A stretch of DNA of 64,000 bases from assembly GCA_903825395.1 (NCBI GenBank), contig CAIKAF010000006.1:1-64000 (forward strand), in the 5' to 3' direction. Below the pieces are notes generated by a model. The model was not told the origin of the DNA, did no database searches, and was given only the letters and a program-made list of their open reading frames with translations. Position numbers and translations under genes: made by a program. Of the stretch, positions 1-8,789 are shown piece after piece; within the stretch, counting starts at the first letter, position 1; each line of letters opens with the position of its first letter. This DNA is from an uncultured Flavobacteriales bacterium. Its GTDB lineage: Bacteria; Bacteroidota; Bacteroidia; CAIKAF01.

Positions 1-51
1 ATACCCTGCTTTTGGCGAGGACTACTGCTGAAAGCCCGTAACCGCCCAAAA
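1..51 (-). repeat. 143-bp palindromic element, copy A (type 1), cut by window edge
   Basis: Only one end of the element is inside the window. On the minus strand it reads GGGCGGTTACGGGCTTTC followed by the AGTCC block, the same end as copies at 12577-12720 and 59652-59792. It lies just past the porV stop codon. Confidence 0.75.
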
Positions 52-90
52 AGAACACGTTTTAAGGAGAATTGACGGTACGATTCACTC

Positions 91-1278
91 TTAATTTTTC
101 CCGAAACCCTTTGCGAAATCAAAGCTTAGGGTGAAGCGTAGCGTGTTGGAAAGGGGATTTGTGCGACCGCCGACAGGCAATACGTACGCGAAATCTAGAC
201 CAAAGACTTTGTAGCGCAAACCGGCGCCTAAGGTTACATATTGCCGGTTGCCTTTGCGGGGCGATTCATAGAAGAAACCTGAACGGATGGCAAGGACATT
301 TCCGTACCAATATTCTGCAGCAATGCTCCAAACAAACTCGTCCATTTCTTCAGCAAATACGCTACCATAGACTCCGGTACCGGGGGCATCGGCCAGCGAA
401 GTAAACATACCTGTGAGCACAGGACGATCGCGGTCTTGTCCCGCAATGATGGTATCGCCAGTAATGTTTGTTTCGGGCGGAGTTGGAACAAGCAACTTGC
501 TGACTTCCAAATTCATGGCAATTCGATTGTATTCGTCAATTTTAAGTTCCGCGCCGCCGCCCAAACGGAAATTCACAGGAATCCATTCCGGACCACGGGC
601 ACTGCCATAATCAATTTTTGACCCGATATTTTGGATAGCGGTTCCGAAGCGATACATGACGGGAAATCCAGCAATTTTGCGACCGGGTTTTTGAAAATAA
701 AAACCCAAATCACCTGCACCGGCTAAACCGGGCTGTGTGGGTTGACCGTTGACTTGCTGCCCCAGCGTAAGGTTAGAACTGATAAATTTAAAGCTAATGC
801 CCATGCTCCAATACTCTGACAAAAGCAGAGAACCTCCGGCATCGATGGCCAATTCATTGGGAGTAAACGTCCCCATAAACATGCCGACTTCATCCGTAAA
901 GTTAATGTCGCCCATATTAAAGTAGCGCAGCGAGGCTCCAACGGTGAAGCGGTCGTTGATTTTTCCATAAAACCCTACATAGGCCAAATTGATATCGGGA
1001 ACTAAATTTCGCAGCCAGGGTGTGTAAGATACCGACATTCCCATGGGTTTATCAACAAAGGCAAGTTTAGCCACGTTCCAATGCAGTGAATTGGCATCGG
1101 CAGAGGTGGAAACACCTTGATCGGCCATTCCTCCGGCTCTAGCGTCGGGGCCGATGACCAAGAAAGGAACAGAGGTTGTTACAACCCGTGTAGGCTCGCT
1201 GTCTTGAGCGCGGCTTGTAGAAGTAGCTGCTCCAACACAAAGTAGGGCAAGCGCAGTATGTTTGAAAATTGTGTGCAT
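91..1278 (-). CDS. porV: T9SS outer membrane protein PorV (LptO)
   Basis: A 395-residue predicted outer-membrane beta-barrel with a Sec signal peptide (MHTIFKHTALALLCVGAATS, cleaved before QDSEPT). The region just after it, with FLVIGPDARAGGMADQGVSTSADANSLHWN, is the typical PorV/FadL-like N-terminus. In the family, PorV shuttles T9SS cargo from the translocon to the PorU sortase on the cell surface. It lies directly downstream of porU on the same strand with a 52-nt gap. That gap holds a TATATTTG -7 box at 1301-1308, so porV may also be transcribed alone. The 3' side is a 143-bp palindromic repeat. Identification is firm; the start is supported by the signal peptide. Confidence 0.93.
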   Translation of the reverse strand: MHTIFKHTALALLCVGAATSTSRAQDSEPTRVVTTSVPFLVIGPDARAGGMADQGVSTSADANSLHWNVAKLAFVDKPMGMSVSYTPWLRNLVPDINLAYVGFYGKINDRFTVGASLRYFNMGDINFTDEVGMFMGTFTPNELAIDAGGSLLLSEYWSMGISFKFISSNLTLGQQVNGQPTQPGLAGAGDLGFYFQKPGRKIAGFPVMYRFGTAIQNIGSKIDYGSARGPEWIPVNFRLGGGAELKIDEYNRIAMNLEVSKLLVPTPPETNITGDTIIAGQDRDRPVLTGMFTSLADAPGTGVYGSVFAEEMDEFVWSIAAEYWYGNVLAIRSGFFYESPRKGNRQYVTLGAGLRYKVFGLDFAYVLPVGGRTNPLSNTLRFTLSFDFAKGFGKN

Positions 1279-1300
1279 GCTAAATGTAATTCCTGCTGTG

Positions 1301-1308
1301 CAAATATA
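1301..1308 (-). promoter_or_regulatory. -7 promoter box upstream of porV
   Basis: On the minus strand this reads TATATTTG, a full match to the Bacteroidota -7 consensus TAnnTTTG, 22 nt before the porV ATG. No clear TTG is present at -33. Confidence 0.5.
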
Positions 1309-1330
1309 GGTCAGTTTCAGTTAATATGGG

Positions 1331-4300
1331 TTATGGGTGTCCGGCATAAATAACTCGGCCATAGCCATAGGCAGCCTGACCGAACTCATCTGACAGCTGT
1401 ACCGAGAAAATATACATGCCCGGACTGACTTTTGAGCCGCTGCTGTTTGTACCATCCCAAGTTAAATTAATGCCCTGGAAGCCTATTGGGGTACCGTTCC
1501 AATTGAATTCTCTGACCAAACTTCCACTCACATCGGTGAGGCGGACATGGGCTTTAAGTTCTTTCCCGGCTAAATTATGTTGGAACGTTAAGGCCGTTTG
1601 ATTGTCAAATGGATTTGGCCAGGCTTCTGCGCGAATCAGATTGGGTTGCGTTCCGACTACCGTAAAATTCAATGTTGTTCGAGTGGCTTGATTGCAGCCG
1701 TCCCAGACCAACAATTCGGCCGTATAAAAGCCCTCGGGCAGGTCTTTCAATTGGAAGCGGATTGAGCCGGATTGAAAGCTGTTGATGGCCGCCTCATAAT
1801 AATCATTGAGGTAAAATGTCTGATTCACAGGGCCCGTAATGCTCAGTTGAATTTCATGGCCAATGCCCCCGTTGGCCGTATTGATCCCGCTTGCATCGTT
1901 TACTTCGGCATAAAATGTTGGGGAGGCATGGGTAATTCCTAAATTCACAAACAGGGAGTCGTTCATGAATAAGGTAACTTCTGGGCCTTGTCCATCGTTT
2001 TCACAGTTTCCGGAGGCGCCGCCAATTTTAATATTGGCTTGATAGCCATGAGCGTCCACGTTTCCGTTGTGTGCGTAATAGCTGAATTTCCCTTCGCCTA
2101 CCAAGTAATTGATATCCAGCGGCACCTTAAATTGTATGCTCCATTGGCCGTTTTGAACGCTAGCTTGGCCTCGGAAAACCACCGAATTTTGGATTTCAAA
2201 ATCATAGTTCATCCCATCAGCATCGTTTTTAAGTGTTTGAAGCTGCTGGGGTTTATCGTACACCGTGACGGAGATAATCCCGTTGAAGGTGTCCATAAGT
2301 ATGCTGTCGCGGGTGGCGATGCGGCCACTGATCCGAACCACATCTGTTGCCTTTAGGGTATCATCAAAAGATTGATTTTGAATGGCCTGTCCATTTATGC
2401 TATCCGTCAGCACCAAATACCTAGGATAAGCGGGACGCAAGGCAGGGTCGCCAAAAAGTAAAATATTGTTTTCTCCCCCGTCGCAACTGGGAATGCATTT
2501 TCTAGATTCAAACAGGATATCTCCCAAACGTGTATCAGAGGCATCAAACCCTCCGAAGGTGACCTGAGTCCATTTTTTAAGGTAAGTTGGGACCACCGGA
2601 ATGGCTCGGACTGTACTTAATAAGGCTACTGCTCCTTTATCTTCTCGTTGCAGAACGCGCACTCCGGCCGATTCAAATGTTGGGTCATCAAACCGGGTAA
2701 AGGTGCAGGTCGCTGTGGAGAAAATCGAAGACTGATTGGAATTTGTCCATTTTTCAATGTCATCGATTTGCAGTACTCGTTCTGCGGTAAGTCCGGATTC
2801 GCCCCCATGTCCGATGTAATTTAAAAACAAGGTGCCTTTATTTATTCGCCGGTTCAAATAATCGTTGGCTTCCGGATACCTCTGCCCAGCTGTGGTATTT
2901 TGTTGAAACGCATCAATGTACACCTTATCAACATTCCAGACGGGTTGATTGGTTTTCAGCCATTGGTAAATCCATTCGTTGTCGGTAATAAAGCTGCTTT
3001 CCCAAGCGGCTTCCATATCGTCAGAGAAAAGGGTTACAGTGTTGCGCCAATCGCCGAAGCAATCGCTGCTTTCCTGATAATGCTGAACTTTTCGATTGTA
3101 GGCAAATCCTTCTTCTGCTGTGGTAGCTAACACGCGACCAATGCCAAGCCAAATGGGCGTACTGCTGTTCACCACACCATCGCTGCTGGTGTTCGGGCTG
3201 AATGCCGCATAGAAAAAATCAGATGGATGAGAACCGCCGCTTCGGCTGCGGGAATCCCAAGTTTGAAACGAGGGCACCAAATTGTGATTGGGGGCCGAAA
3301 GCCGGTTTCGATGGGGTAGATAGTCGAAGCTGCCAGAACCGTAAAGCATTAAATATCGGGGACCAATGGAATCGCCCCGAAATTGGAAATAGCTGCGAAC
3401 ATAATCCCGTAGAGCGGAAATATCCTGGCCTCCGCTGGAATACTCGTTGAAAATCTGTTCTGTTGTAACCAAGTGCACCACCATTCCGTCTTGCACTTGG
3501 TGCATTTCGGCAAGTTCTTTGGCAGGTTGCATAAGAGAAGGATGCGTAATTACCACCAAATCTGGAGCAGGGTCTAAAGCGACCAGGGCATGGATATTTT
3601 GATTGGGGACCTGTCCGAAGAAAGAAGGCGATGGAAGGGTGTTGGGCGCTCCAAACACAACCAACTTAGCTCCTTCAGCATTTTCAAGGCGGACGTAATC
3701 AAAACCACTAGCGGATGCCGTTTTAAGGTTTAGGGGATTGGCCATGTCATCGACCCGCCACATTTGCATAGGCAAGCTTGGATTTAAGATTCGAAATTCG
3801 GCCAATCCCGCTGCCTTATGATCTTGAAAAACGAAGGGTTGCCCGCTAAACTGAAGCGTTGGTCGGTAATGGACGGTAACATAATCCAACCAGGCGCGTT
3901 GATCTTCAGAACCGGATTGGGGGCTGGTTCGGGAAACCTGAACAGAAAGCGGGCTGGAATTTACGGGGAATCGGGTTGAAAATGTATTTTCAGTGATGTA
4001 ATTGCCGGCGTAATTGCTGGAAACCTGACCTAAAGTGGCGCTTCCCACAGAAACTCCATTGGCTGAAAACGAAAACACAGAAGAGCAACTGACACATCGG
4101 GCAGCGGTAGCTATTCGAAGGGAAACGGAATCTCCGGGAGTCCAGTTGCCCAAGGAAAATGGATAGGAATAGGTATTGGTAAAGCTAAACACATCGCCAA
4201 ACCACTTTCGGCCTGATTTTATGAGGTTTTGCTTTTCTTCTTCTATCCACTGGAAAAAGTCTCCCTTGTTGCTGATATAACCGGGCAGACCTTGTGGCAT

Positions 4301-5158
4301 GGTTTGATTTTGAATTCGGGGCCCCGGCTGATTGGGACTAAAAAAAGCATAGACAGTATCGGAATACATATTATTGTCATGCTCGTATTCCTGACCGTTC
4401 CAAACCCAACGTTTTAATCCATGCGTATAAAACAGGAGAAAGTCTCCGGGTCCAAATTGCCCATCTCCGCCGTCTTCAACCTGCAAAGGAATGGGTTGAA
4501 GGTCATCGGGACGCGGCAAGTTTAAATCTTCCGCCAATCGGTATCCGCCGTTCCCCACCATACCCAATTGGTTGGACGATATAGGCCCACCAATGGCATT
4601 CCATTGAAGCAACTGATTGTAATCTAAGCGGTGTACCCCTTCAGAAACCATTCCCAATTTAAACCAAGTTCCCGAATTAAGGACCGAAGAACCGAGTGGA
4701 AATGAAAACAATTTAGCAGCACTTTCTGATGAGGCAATGGGTTGAGGGGCGAGTTCTACCTCTTTGATTAATAGGATGTGGCCTTCCGCATCTTTAAATA
4801 GCGCGTCTCCAATCAAGCGCAGGAATTGTTCTCCGCGAACAGAATAGCGCAAGGCCTTGGGGCGAATTTCATGACTCAAGAGTGGTAGATCTTCTAGAAT
4901 CTGTGCATTCGTTTGAAGCGTATCGAAAGAAATTGGCCGAACGGAGTAGGACATTCGGGCCTGACTGTGTTGAAAAACTAGGGACCACGAAGGACACTTG
5001 GAATCGGGAAACGCATTTAAGCCTATCAATTCTATGGCCTCGGACTTCGGGTCTGCTGGTACACGTTCTTTTAAATCAAGCGAGAAACGTACTGGATTGT
5101 GCTGAGCAGATACAGATAAACCAAGGAAAAGGCCAATGCCAAAAACGAACAACCTCAT
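1331..5158 (-). CDS. porU: T9SS sortase PorU, C25 (gingipain-like) cysteine peptidase
   Basis: A protein of 1275 residues from the ATG at 5158 (the frame is open to 5224). The inner start is preferred because it begins with a clean signal peptide (MRLFVFGIGLFLGLSVSAQ) and a promoter lies just upstream. PorU removes the C-terminal domain of T9SS cargo and attaches the cargo to lipopolysaccharide at the cell surface. The peptidase C25 domain spans roughly residues 535-900. It shows the catalytic His in NYIGHGGESG (His784) and the Cys in STATCTFTRFDDP (Cys818). The C-terminus is a FlgD-like/CTD fold (AWPNPFDN ... WDGTNSSGSKVSPGMYIF), which PorU is known to retain. It is followed by porV, the usual partner, and diverges from the porP/gldJ pair. 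Confidence 0.93.
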   Translation of the reverse strand: MRLFVFGIGLFLGLSVSAQHNPVRFSLDLKERVPADPKSEAIELIGLNAFPDSKCPSWSLVFQHSQARMSYSVRPISFDTLQTNAQILEDLPLLSHEIRPKALRYSVRGEQFLRLIGDALFKDAEGHILLIKEVELAPQPIASSESAAKLFSFPLGSSVLNSGTWFKLGMVSEGVHRLDYNQLLQWNAIGGPISSNQLGMVGNGGYRLAEDLNLPRPDDLQPIPLQVEDGGDGQFGPGDFLLFYTHGLKRWVWNGQEYEHDNNMYSDTVYAFFSPNQPGPRIQNQTMPQGLPGYISNKGDFFQWIEEEKQNLIKSGRKWFGDVFSFTNTYSYPFSLGNWTPGDSVSLRIATAARCVSCSSVFSFSANGVSVGSATLGQVSSNYAGNYITENTFSTRFPVNSSPLSVQVSRTSPQSGSEDQRAWLDYVTVHYRPTLQFSGQPFVFQDHKAAGLAEFRILNPSLPMQMWRVDDMANPLNLKTASASGFDYVRLENAEGAKLVVFGAPNTLPSPSFFGQVPNQNIHALVALDPAPDLVVITHPSLMQPAKELAEMHQVQDGMVVHLVTTEQIFNEYSSGGQDISALRDYVRSYFQFRGDSIGPRYLMLYGSGSFDYLPHRNRLSAPNHNLVPSFQTWDSRSRSGGSHPSDFFYAAFSPNTSSDGVVNSSTPIWLGIGRVLATTAEEGFAYNRKVQHYQESSDCFGDWRNTVTLFSDDMEAAWESSFITDNEWIYQWLKTNQPVWNVDKVYIDAFQQNTTAGQRYPEANDYLNRRINKGTLFLNYIGHGGESGLTAERVLQIDDIEKWTNSNQSSIFSTATCTFTRFDDPTFESAGVRVLQREDKGAVALLSTVRAIPVVPTYLKKWTQVTFGGFDASDTRLGDILFESRKCIPSCDGGENNILLFGDPALRPAYPRYLVLTDSINGQAIQNQSFDDTLKATDVVRISGRIATRDSILMDTFNGIISVTVYDKPQQLQTLKNDADGMNYDFEIQNSVVFRGQASVQNGQWSIQFKVPLDINYLVGEGKFSYYAHNGNVDAHGYQANIKIGGASGNCENDGQGPEVTLFMNDSLFVNLGITHASPTFYAEVNDASGINTANGGIGHEIQLSITGPVNQTFYLNDYYEAAINSFQSGSIRFQLKDLPEGFYTAELLVWDGCNQATRTTLNFTVVGTQPNLIRAEAWPNPFDNQTALTFQHNLAGKELKAHVRLTDVSGSLVREFNWNGTPIGFQGINLTWDGTNSSGSKVSPGMYIFSVQLSDEFGQAAYGYGRVIYAGHP

Positions 5159-5164
5159 AGAAGG

Positions 5165-5195
5165 TAAAGGTACATGTTGAACGGCACAGGTACAA
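5165..5195 (-). promoter_or_regulatory. porU promoter
   Basis: On the minus strand TTG (5195-5193), a 20-nt spacer and TACCTTTA (5172-5165), close to the Bacteroidota TTG-N19-TAnnTTTG consensus. The box ends 6 nt before the preferred porU ATG and supports that start over the one at 5224. Confidence 0.5.
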
Positions 5196-5447
5196 ATCCA
5201 AACGGGAATTCTAATGGCATGCATAAGAAGACTTGACTTTTTTCAAATTTAACTGTATCTTTAAAAGGTAAATCATATTAAGACCGAGCAAATAACGCGG
5301 CTTAAATACTTTTCGTATACCTCATAAACCTTAAAATGATTAAATTTAAGAACATGCAAACACGTCGATTTTGGAATTTTGTAGGCAAGTCCTCTGCATT
5401 TTCAACATCAAAATGTTAAAATATGTTCTAACTTTACTCCCGTTTCT

Positions 5448-5455
5448 TATCTTTG
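5448..5455 (+). promoter_or_regulatory. -7 promoter box of the porP/sprF family gene
   Basis: TATCTTTG matches TAnnTTTG exactly and ends 25 nt before the ATG at 5481. The triplet 19 nt upstream is TTC instead of TTG. Confidence 0.6.
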
Positions 5456-5480
5456 AACTTCATATGTCCATTCCTCGGTT

Positions 5481-6449
5481 ATGGTGAATAACATTTTAAA
5501 GAAGATATTTTTTGTGTTGGCCGGCGGGTTAGCAGTGGTTACGGCCGAGGCCCAAGACCCTCAATTCACTCAGTTTTATGCCAACCAAATATATTTGAAC
5601 CCCGCATTTGCCGGCTCTGTCCGTTGTCCTAGAATTTCTATGAACAGCCGTTTTCAGTGGACCGGTATTTCTGGAAATTATAGAACCTATGCGGTTTCTT
5701 ACGATCAGCATTTTGATGCCTTGCAAGGAGGAATTGGAATCAGAATGATGCGAGATGAAGCTGGCACGAATACCATTACTTCGCACAATTTTGCTGTTTC
5801 GTATTCCTATCTAATCAAGTTGTCGCGCAAGGCAAGCCTACGCTTGGCTGCTGAAGTAGGAATTTTACAGCGCAGTTTAGATGTAAGTAAACTGACCTTT
5901 GGCGATCAAATCGATGACCGGTACGGATTTATTTATGCTACTCAAGAAGTTTTTGATAACGATGAGAAGGTAATGATTGATTTTGCTGCTGGAGCAGTAT
6001 TGTACAATCAGATTTTTTACGGCGGAGCTGCTATTCACCACATTACTCAACCAAATGAGGGATTCTTAGGTGCAAGTGCGTTGCCCTTTAAATTAACAAC
6101 CCATTTTGGAGCCATGATTCCTTTGGGCAAACGCCGCAAGTATTCCGGTGATTTGTTCATTTCTCCCAACGTTCTTTTTATGCTGCAGCAATCCTTTTAT
6201 CAACTGAATATTGGTTTGTATGCTGGAAAAGGGCCAATTGTAGGTGGAATTTGGTACCGAAACAACGATTCGTTCATTGCGTTGTTCGGCTTGCAACGCG
6301 ATACCTGGAGAATTGGATACTCGTATGATGTTACCATTTCAAGACTAACCAACCGGACTGCAGGATCGCATGAAATTTCGTTGGGCTTAAAAATTCCGTG
6401 CCGTCAACCGTTGCGTCGATTCCGCACCGTTCGCTGTCCTTCTTTCTAA
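5481..6449 (+). CDS. PorP/SprF family T9SS membrane protein
   Basis: 322 residues with a signal peptide (MVNNILKKIFFVLAGGLAVVTAEAQ). This is followed by the family hallmark DPQFTQFYANQIYLNPAFAGS near residue 25-46, and then a predicted outer-membrane beta-barrel. PorP/SprF proteins work with T9SS; SprF members support export of SprB-like, type B-sorted proteins. Here it stands alone between divergent porU and gldJ, with no adhesin directly beside it, although two type B-sorted proteins lie at 50-57 kb. I cannot say whether it is the core PorP or an accessory SprF paralogue, so I give no gene symbol. Confidence 0.88.
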   Translation: MVNNILKKIFFVLAGGLAVVTAEAQDPQFTQFYANQIYLNPAFAGSVRCPRISMNSRFQWTGISGNYRTYAVSYDQHFDALQGGIGIRMMRDEAGTNTITSHNFAVSYSYLIKLSRKASLRLAAEVGILQRSLDVSKLTFGDQIDDRYGFIYATQEVFDNDEKVMIDFAAGAVLYNQIFYGGAAIHHITQPNEGFLGASALPFKLTTHFGAMIPLGKRRKYSGDLFISPNVLFMLQQSFYQLNIGLYAGKGPIVGGIWYRNNDSFIALFGLQRDTWRIGYSYDVTISRLTNRTAGSHEISLGLKIPCRQPLRRFRTVRCPSF

Positions 6450-6451
6450 AC

Positions 6452-6481
6452 TTGGACATACAATAATCTTTTGTACTTTCG
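6452..6481 (+). promoter_or_regulatory. gldJ promoter
   Basis: TTG (6452-6454), exactly 19 nt, then TACTTTCG (6474-6481), one mismatch from TAnnTTTG. It starts within a few bases of the porP-family stop codon and lies 34 nt before the gldJ ATG, so gldJ can be transcribed independently. Confidence 0.6.
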
Positions 6482-6515
6482 TTATCCATTTGTATTCGCT
6501 TTAAACTGCCTAGGC

Positions 6516-8069
6516 ATGAAAAAAATAACCCAAGTTGGAATGTTAGCCGCACTGGTTGCGGCTTTTGCATCTTGCAAAGACCAACAAATTTCATCTACCA
6601 CAGGATGGGCATACAACGACGCCCGCAATGGTGGTTTTGAGGTTCCGCCATACATTGAACAAGAAACCGGACCGGGTCTTGTTCTCATTGAGGGGGGAAC
6701 CTTCGTGATGGGTCAAGTAGAACAAGACGTTTTATTTGAACATGACAATCAACCGCGCAGAGTTACAGTCTCTTCATTTTATATGGATGAGGCGGAAGTT
6801 TCCAATGTTGCCTATCGGGAATATCTGGAATGGGTTAAACGCGTCTTTGGGGAAGACTATCCTGAAGTTTTAAAAAAGGCCTTACCTGATACCTTAGTTT
6901 GGCGGTCGAAAATGGGCTTTTTCGATAATTATGTCGACAACTATTTGCGGCATCCTGCCTACAATTTTTACCCTGTTGTAGGAGTAAGCTGGATTCAAGC
7001 CAATGATTTTTGCTCCTGGCGCACCGACCGAACCAATGAAATGATTATGGTTCGGGAAAAAATCATGGTTTGGCATCCTCAAGAGCAATTGGCAGAAGAA
7101 AACTTCAACACTGAAGCCTATCTGGCTGGTCAATACGAACTAGGTTTGAACAACAAAAAGAAATTTCAGCCTGTTAATATTTTCACCGGCGAACAACGTA
7201 AAGTGCGGATTGAAGATGGTTTGCTACTTCCTAAGTTTCGTCTCCCAACCGAGGCGGAATGGGAGTATGCTGCATTGGCTTTAGTAGGAAACACAGATCC
7301 TTCCACCGACCGCGAAATCATTAAAGAGAAAAGGTTGTACCCTTGGAGTGGTCATATTTCCAGAAATCCGAATGAGAAATTCAAAGGGGACTTCTTGGCA
7401 AACTTCCGTCGGGGCCGCGGCGACTACATGGGTAGCGCAGGTCGCTTAAACGACATGGGTGACGCAACCGTTCCTGTATATTATTACTGGCCAAATGACT
7501 TTGGTTTATACCACATGGCCGGCAACGTTTCAGAGTGGGTTATGGATGTTTATCGTCCTCTTTCTTTAATGGATTTTGATGAGTTCCGCCCATTCCGCGG
7601 TAACGTTTTCAAAAAGAAATTGTTGGATGATGAAGGCTTTTTGGCTGAAAAAGATTCGTTAGGCCGCATTCAGTATGTGGATGTAACCAAGGATGATGCC
7701 GCACTTCGTCGCAACTACAAGCGAGCCAACTATTTGGATTATGAAGATGGTGATGTAGTTTCTTCTTTGTATTTCAACGATGCCAGCTACGCCGATTCAG
7801 TTTCTGGAACACATGCCATGTACGATTACAGTGCTACCACTTTAATTAACAACCAATCGCGGGTAATTAAAGGTGGTTCATGGAAAGATCCTGCCTACTG
7901 GATGGTTCCGGGCACTCGCCGTCATTTGGACGAACAAGCTTCTACTGAATGGATTGGTTTCCGTTGTGCCATGGATCGAATTGGTCCTCCAATGGGCATT
8001 GCGAAACACAATCGCTATGTGCACCGAGGTGGTTCTCAATATGCCAAACCGGATAAACGAAACAACTAA
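6516..8069 (+). CDS. gldJ: Gliding motility/T9SS lipoprotein GldJ
   Basis: 517 residues from the ATG at 6516, chosen because it starts a lipoprotein signal (MKKITQVGMLAALVAAFASC, lipobox FASC). The body is a SUMF1/FGE-like fold: GGTFVMGQ near the N-terminus, PVVGVSWIQANDFCSWR, FRLPTEAEWEYAAL, GLYHMAGNVSEWVMDVY and a final KGGSWKDPAYW...GFRCAM. The two catalytic cysteines of true formylglycine-generating enzymes are absent from the KGGSW segment, as expected for GldJ/GldK, which are structural parts of the motor and secretion ring. In Flavobacterium johnsoniae gldJ also lies beside porU and porV, which supports GldJ over GldK. A strong terminator follows. Confidence 0.88.
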   Translation: MKKITQVGMLAALVAAFASCKDQQISSTTGWAYNDARNGGFEVPPYIEQETGPGLVLIEGGTFVMGQVEQDVLFEHDNQPRRVTVSSFYMDEAEVSNVAYREYLEWVKRVFGEDYPEVLKKALPDTLVWRSKMGFFDNYVDNYLRHPAYNFYPVVGVSWIQANDFCSWRTDRTNEMIMVREKIMVWHPQEQLAEENFNTEAYLAGQYELGLNNKKKFQPVNIFTGEQRKVRIEDGLLLPKFRLPTEAEWEYAALALVGNTDPSTDREIIKEKRLYPWSGHISRNPNEKFKGDFLANFRRGRGDYMGSAGRLNDMGDATVPVYYYWPNDFGLYHMAGNVSEWVMDVYRPLSLMDFDEFRPFRGNVFKKKLLDDEGFLAEKDSLGRIQYVDVTKDDAALRRNYKRANYLDYEDGDVVSSLYFNDASYADSVSGTHAMYDYSATTLINNQSRVIKGGSWKDPAYWMVPGTRRHLDEQASTEWIGFRCAMDRIGPPMGIAKHNRYVHRGGSQYAKPDKRNN

Positions 8070-8075
8070 ATTATG

Positions 8076-8102
8076 AACCGCGCTTAGGCGCGGTTTTTTT
8101 TT
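8076..8102 (+). terminator. Rho-independent terminator after gldJ
   Basis: Perfect 7-bp GC-rich stem ACCGCGC / GCGCGGT with a TTAG loop, followed by a run of at least eight T. It starts 7 nt after the gldJ stop. Confidence 0.85.
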
Positions 8103-8136
8103 GCTCCTCCCCTAGATTCGGATTGTCTATTTCTTT

Positions 8137-8279
8137 GGGGCGGCTGCCGGGCTTTCACAGGTAGTCCGCAGCTGCCGGACGGGCTACCCTTGGGCTGCGG
8201 TGGCTCCTCACGTCGCCTCCTCGCCAAAGGGTAGCTCCCGCCGCCATCTTTGCGGGCTACCTTGTTCAATCCCTGCCGC
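8137..8279 (+). repeat. 143-bp palindromic element, copy B (type 1)
   Basis: Begins GGGGCGGCTGCCGGGCTTTC, has the apex GGTGGCTCCTCACGTCGCC, and ends TTCAATCCCTGCCGC. The inner arms GGGCTACCCTTGG (8181-8193) and CCAAAGGGTAGCTC (8224-8237) are complementary. It lies between the gldJ terminator and the DUF983 gene. Confidence 0.85.
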
Positions 8280-8351
8280 ACAAAACCAATACCACCTCAA
8301 AACAAGTGTATTGAGGTGATGCATATCACCAAATTGCTTAGAAATCCCTTT

Positions 8352-8359
8352 TATCTTTA
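8352..8359 (+). promoter_or_regulatory. -7-like box abutting the DUF983 start
   Basis: TATCTTTA, one mismatch from TAnnTTTG, ends 4 nt before the ATG at 8364. If it is used, the transcript would have little or no leader. Confidence 0.4.
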
Positions 8360-8363
8360 TCCC

Positions 8364-8789
8364 ATGTTTCAGAAGGGCCAAAAAATGTACTCCATTTTTC
8401 ACATGCGTTGTCCGCGTTGCCATGAGGGCCCAATATTCCATAGCAACAATCTGTTCAAGCCAACTTCGGCCTTGAAAATGCATTCTTCCTGTTCAGCGTG
8501 TGGCTTCAATTATCAGCCCGAACCGGGATTCTATTTTGGGGCGAGTTATGTGAGTTATGCTCTGACAACCGCCATTGCCATTGCCGTATTTGTTGTATTG
8601 CTGCCTTTTTTTAACTGGGAGGAAGAATGGATTTACTTCTCAGCCATTGGTGGCAGCTTATTGCTCAGCTTTCCCATTGTATTTCGCCTGTCTAGATCAA
8701 TTTGGATTAATCTGTTTTTCAAATACAAGAGTCCGGAAGAGCGAGCAAAAGGGGAAGATGCAGATTTTCCAGACTTACGAAAAAGATAG
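8364..8789 (+). CDS. DUF983 zinc-ribbon membrane protein
   Basis: 141 residues from the ATG at 8364, giving MFQKGQKMYSIFHMRCPRCH, which resembles usual DUF983 starts. The frame is open upstream to 8250, but that part lies in a palindromic repeat. An alternative ATG is at 8385. A four-cysteine zinc ribbon (CPRC near residue 16 and CSACGF near residue 43) is followed by YQPEPGFYFGASYVSYAL and two hydrophobic segments. The DUF983 family is a small membrane protein family of unknown function. Its 3' end overlaps the convergent copper ATPase gene by 15 bp. Confidence 0.8.
   Translation: MFQKGQKMYSIFHMRCPRCHEGPIFHSNNLFKPTSALKMHSSCSACGFNYQPEPGFYFGASYVSYALTTAIAIAVFVVLLPFFNWEEEWIYFSAIGGSLLLSFPIVFRLSRSIWINLFFKYKSPEERAKGEDADFPDLRKR

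Noticed and set aside
6516-8069. GldJ as a second formylglycine-generating enzyme for the sulfatase
   Set aside because: The catalytic cysteine pair is missing (KGGSWKDPAYW) and its neighbours are T9SS genes.
8137-8279. The 143-bp palindromes as integron attC sites
   Set aside because: attC sites are also variable palindromes, but they need GTTRRRY and RYYYAAC end boxes and occur in cassette arrays. These boxes are absent and the copies sit singly between housekeeping genes.
8250-8363. Longer N-terminus for the DUF983 protein
   Set aside because: The upstream part starts inside palindromic element B and would place non-family residues before the conserved start.
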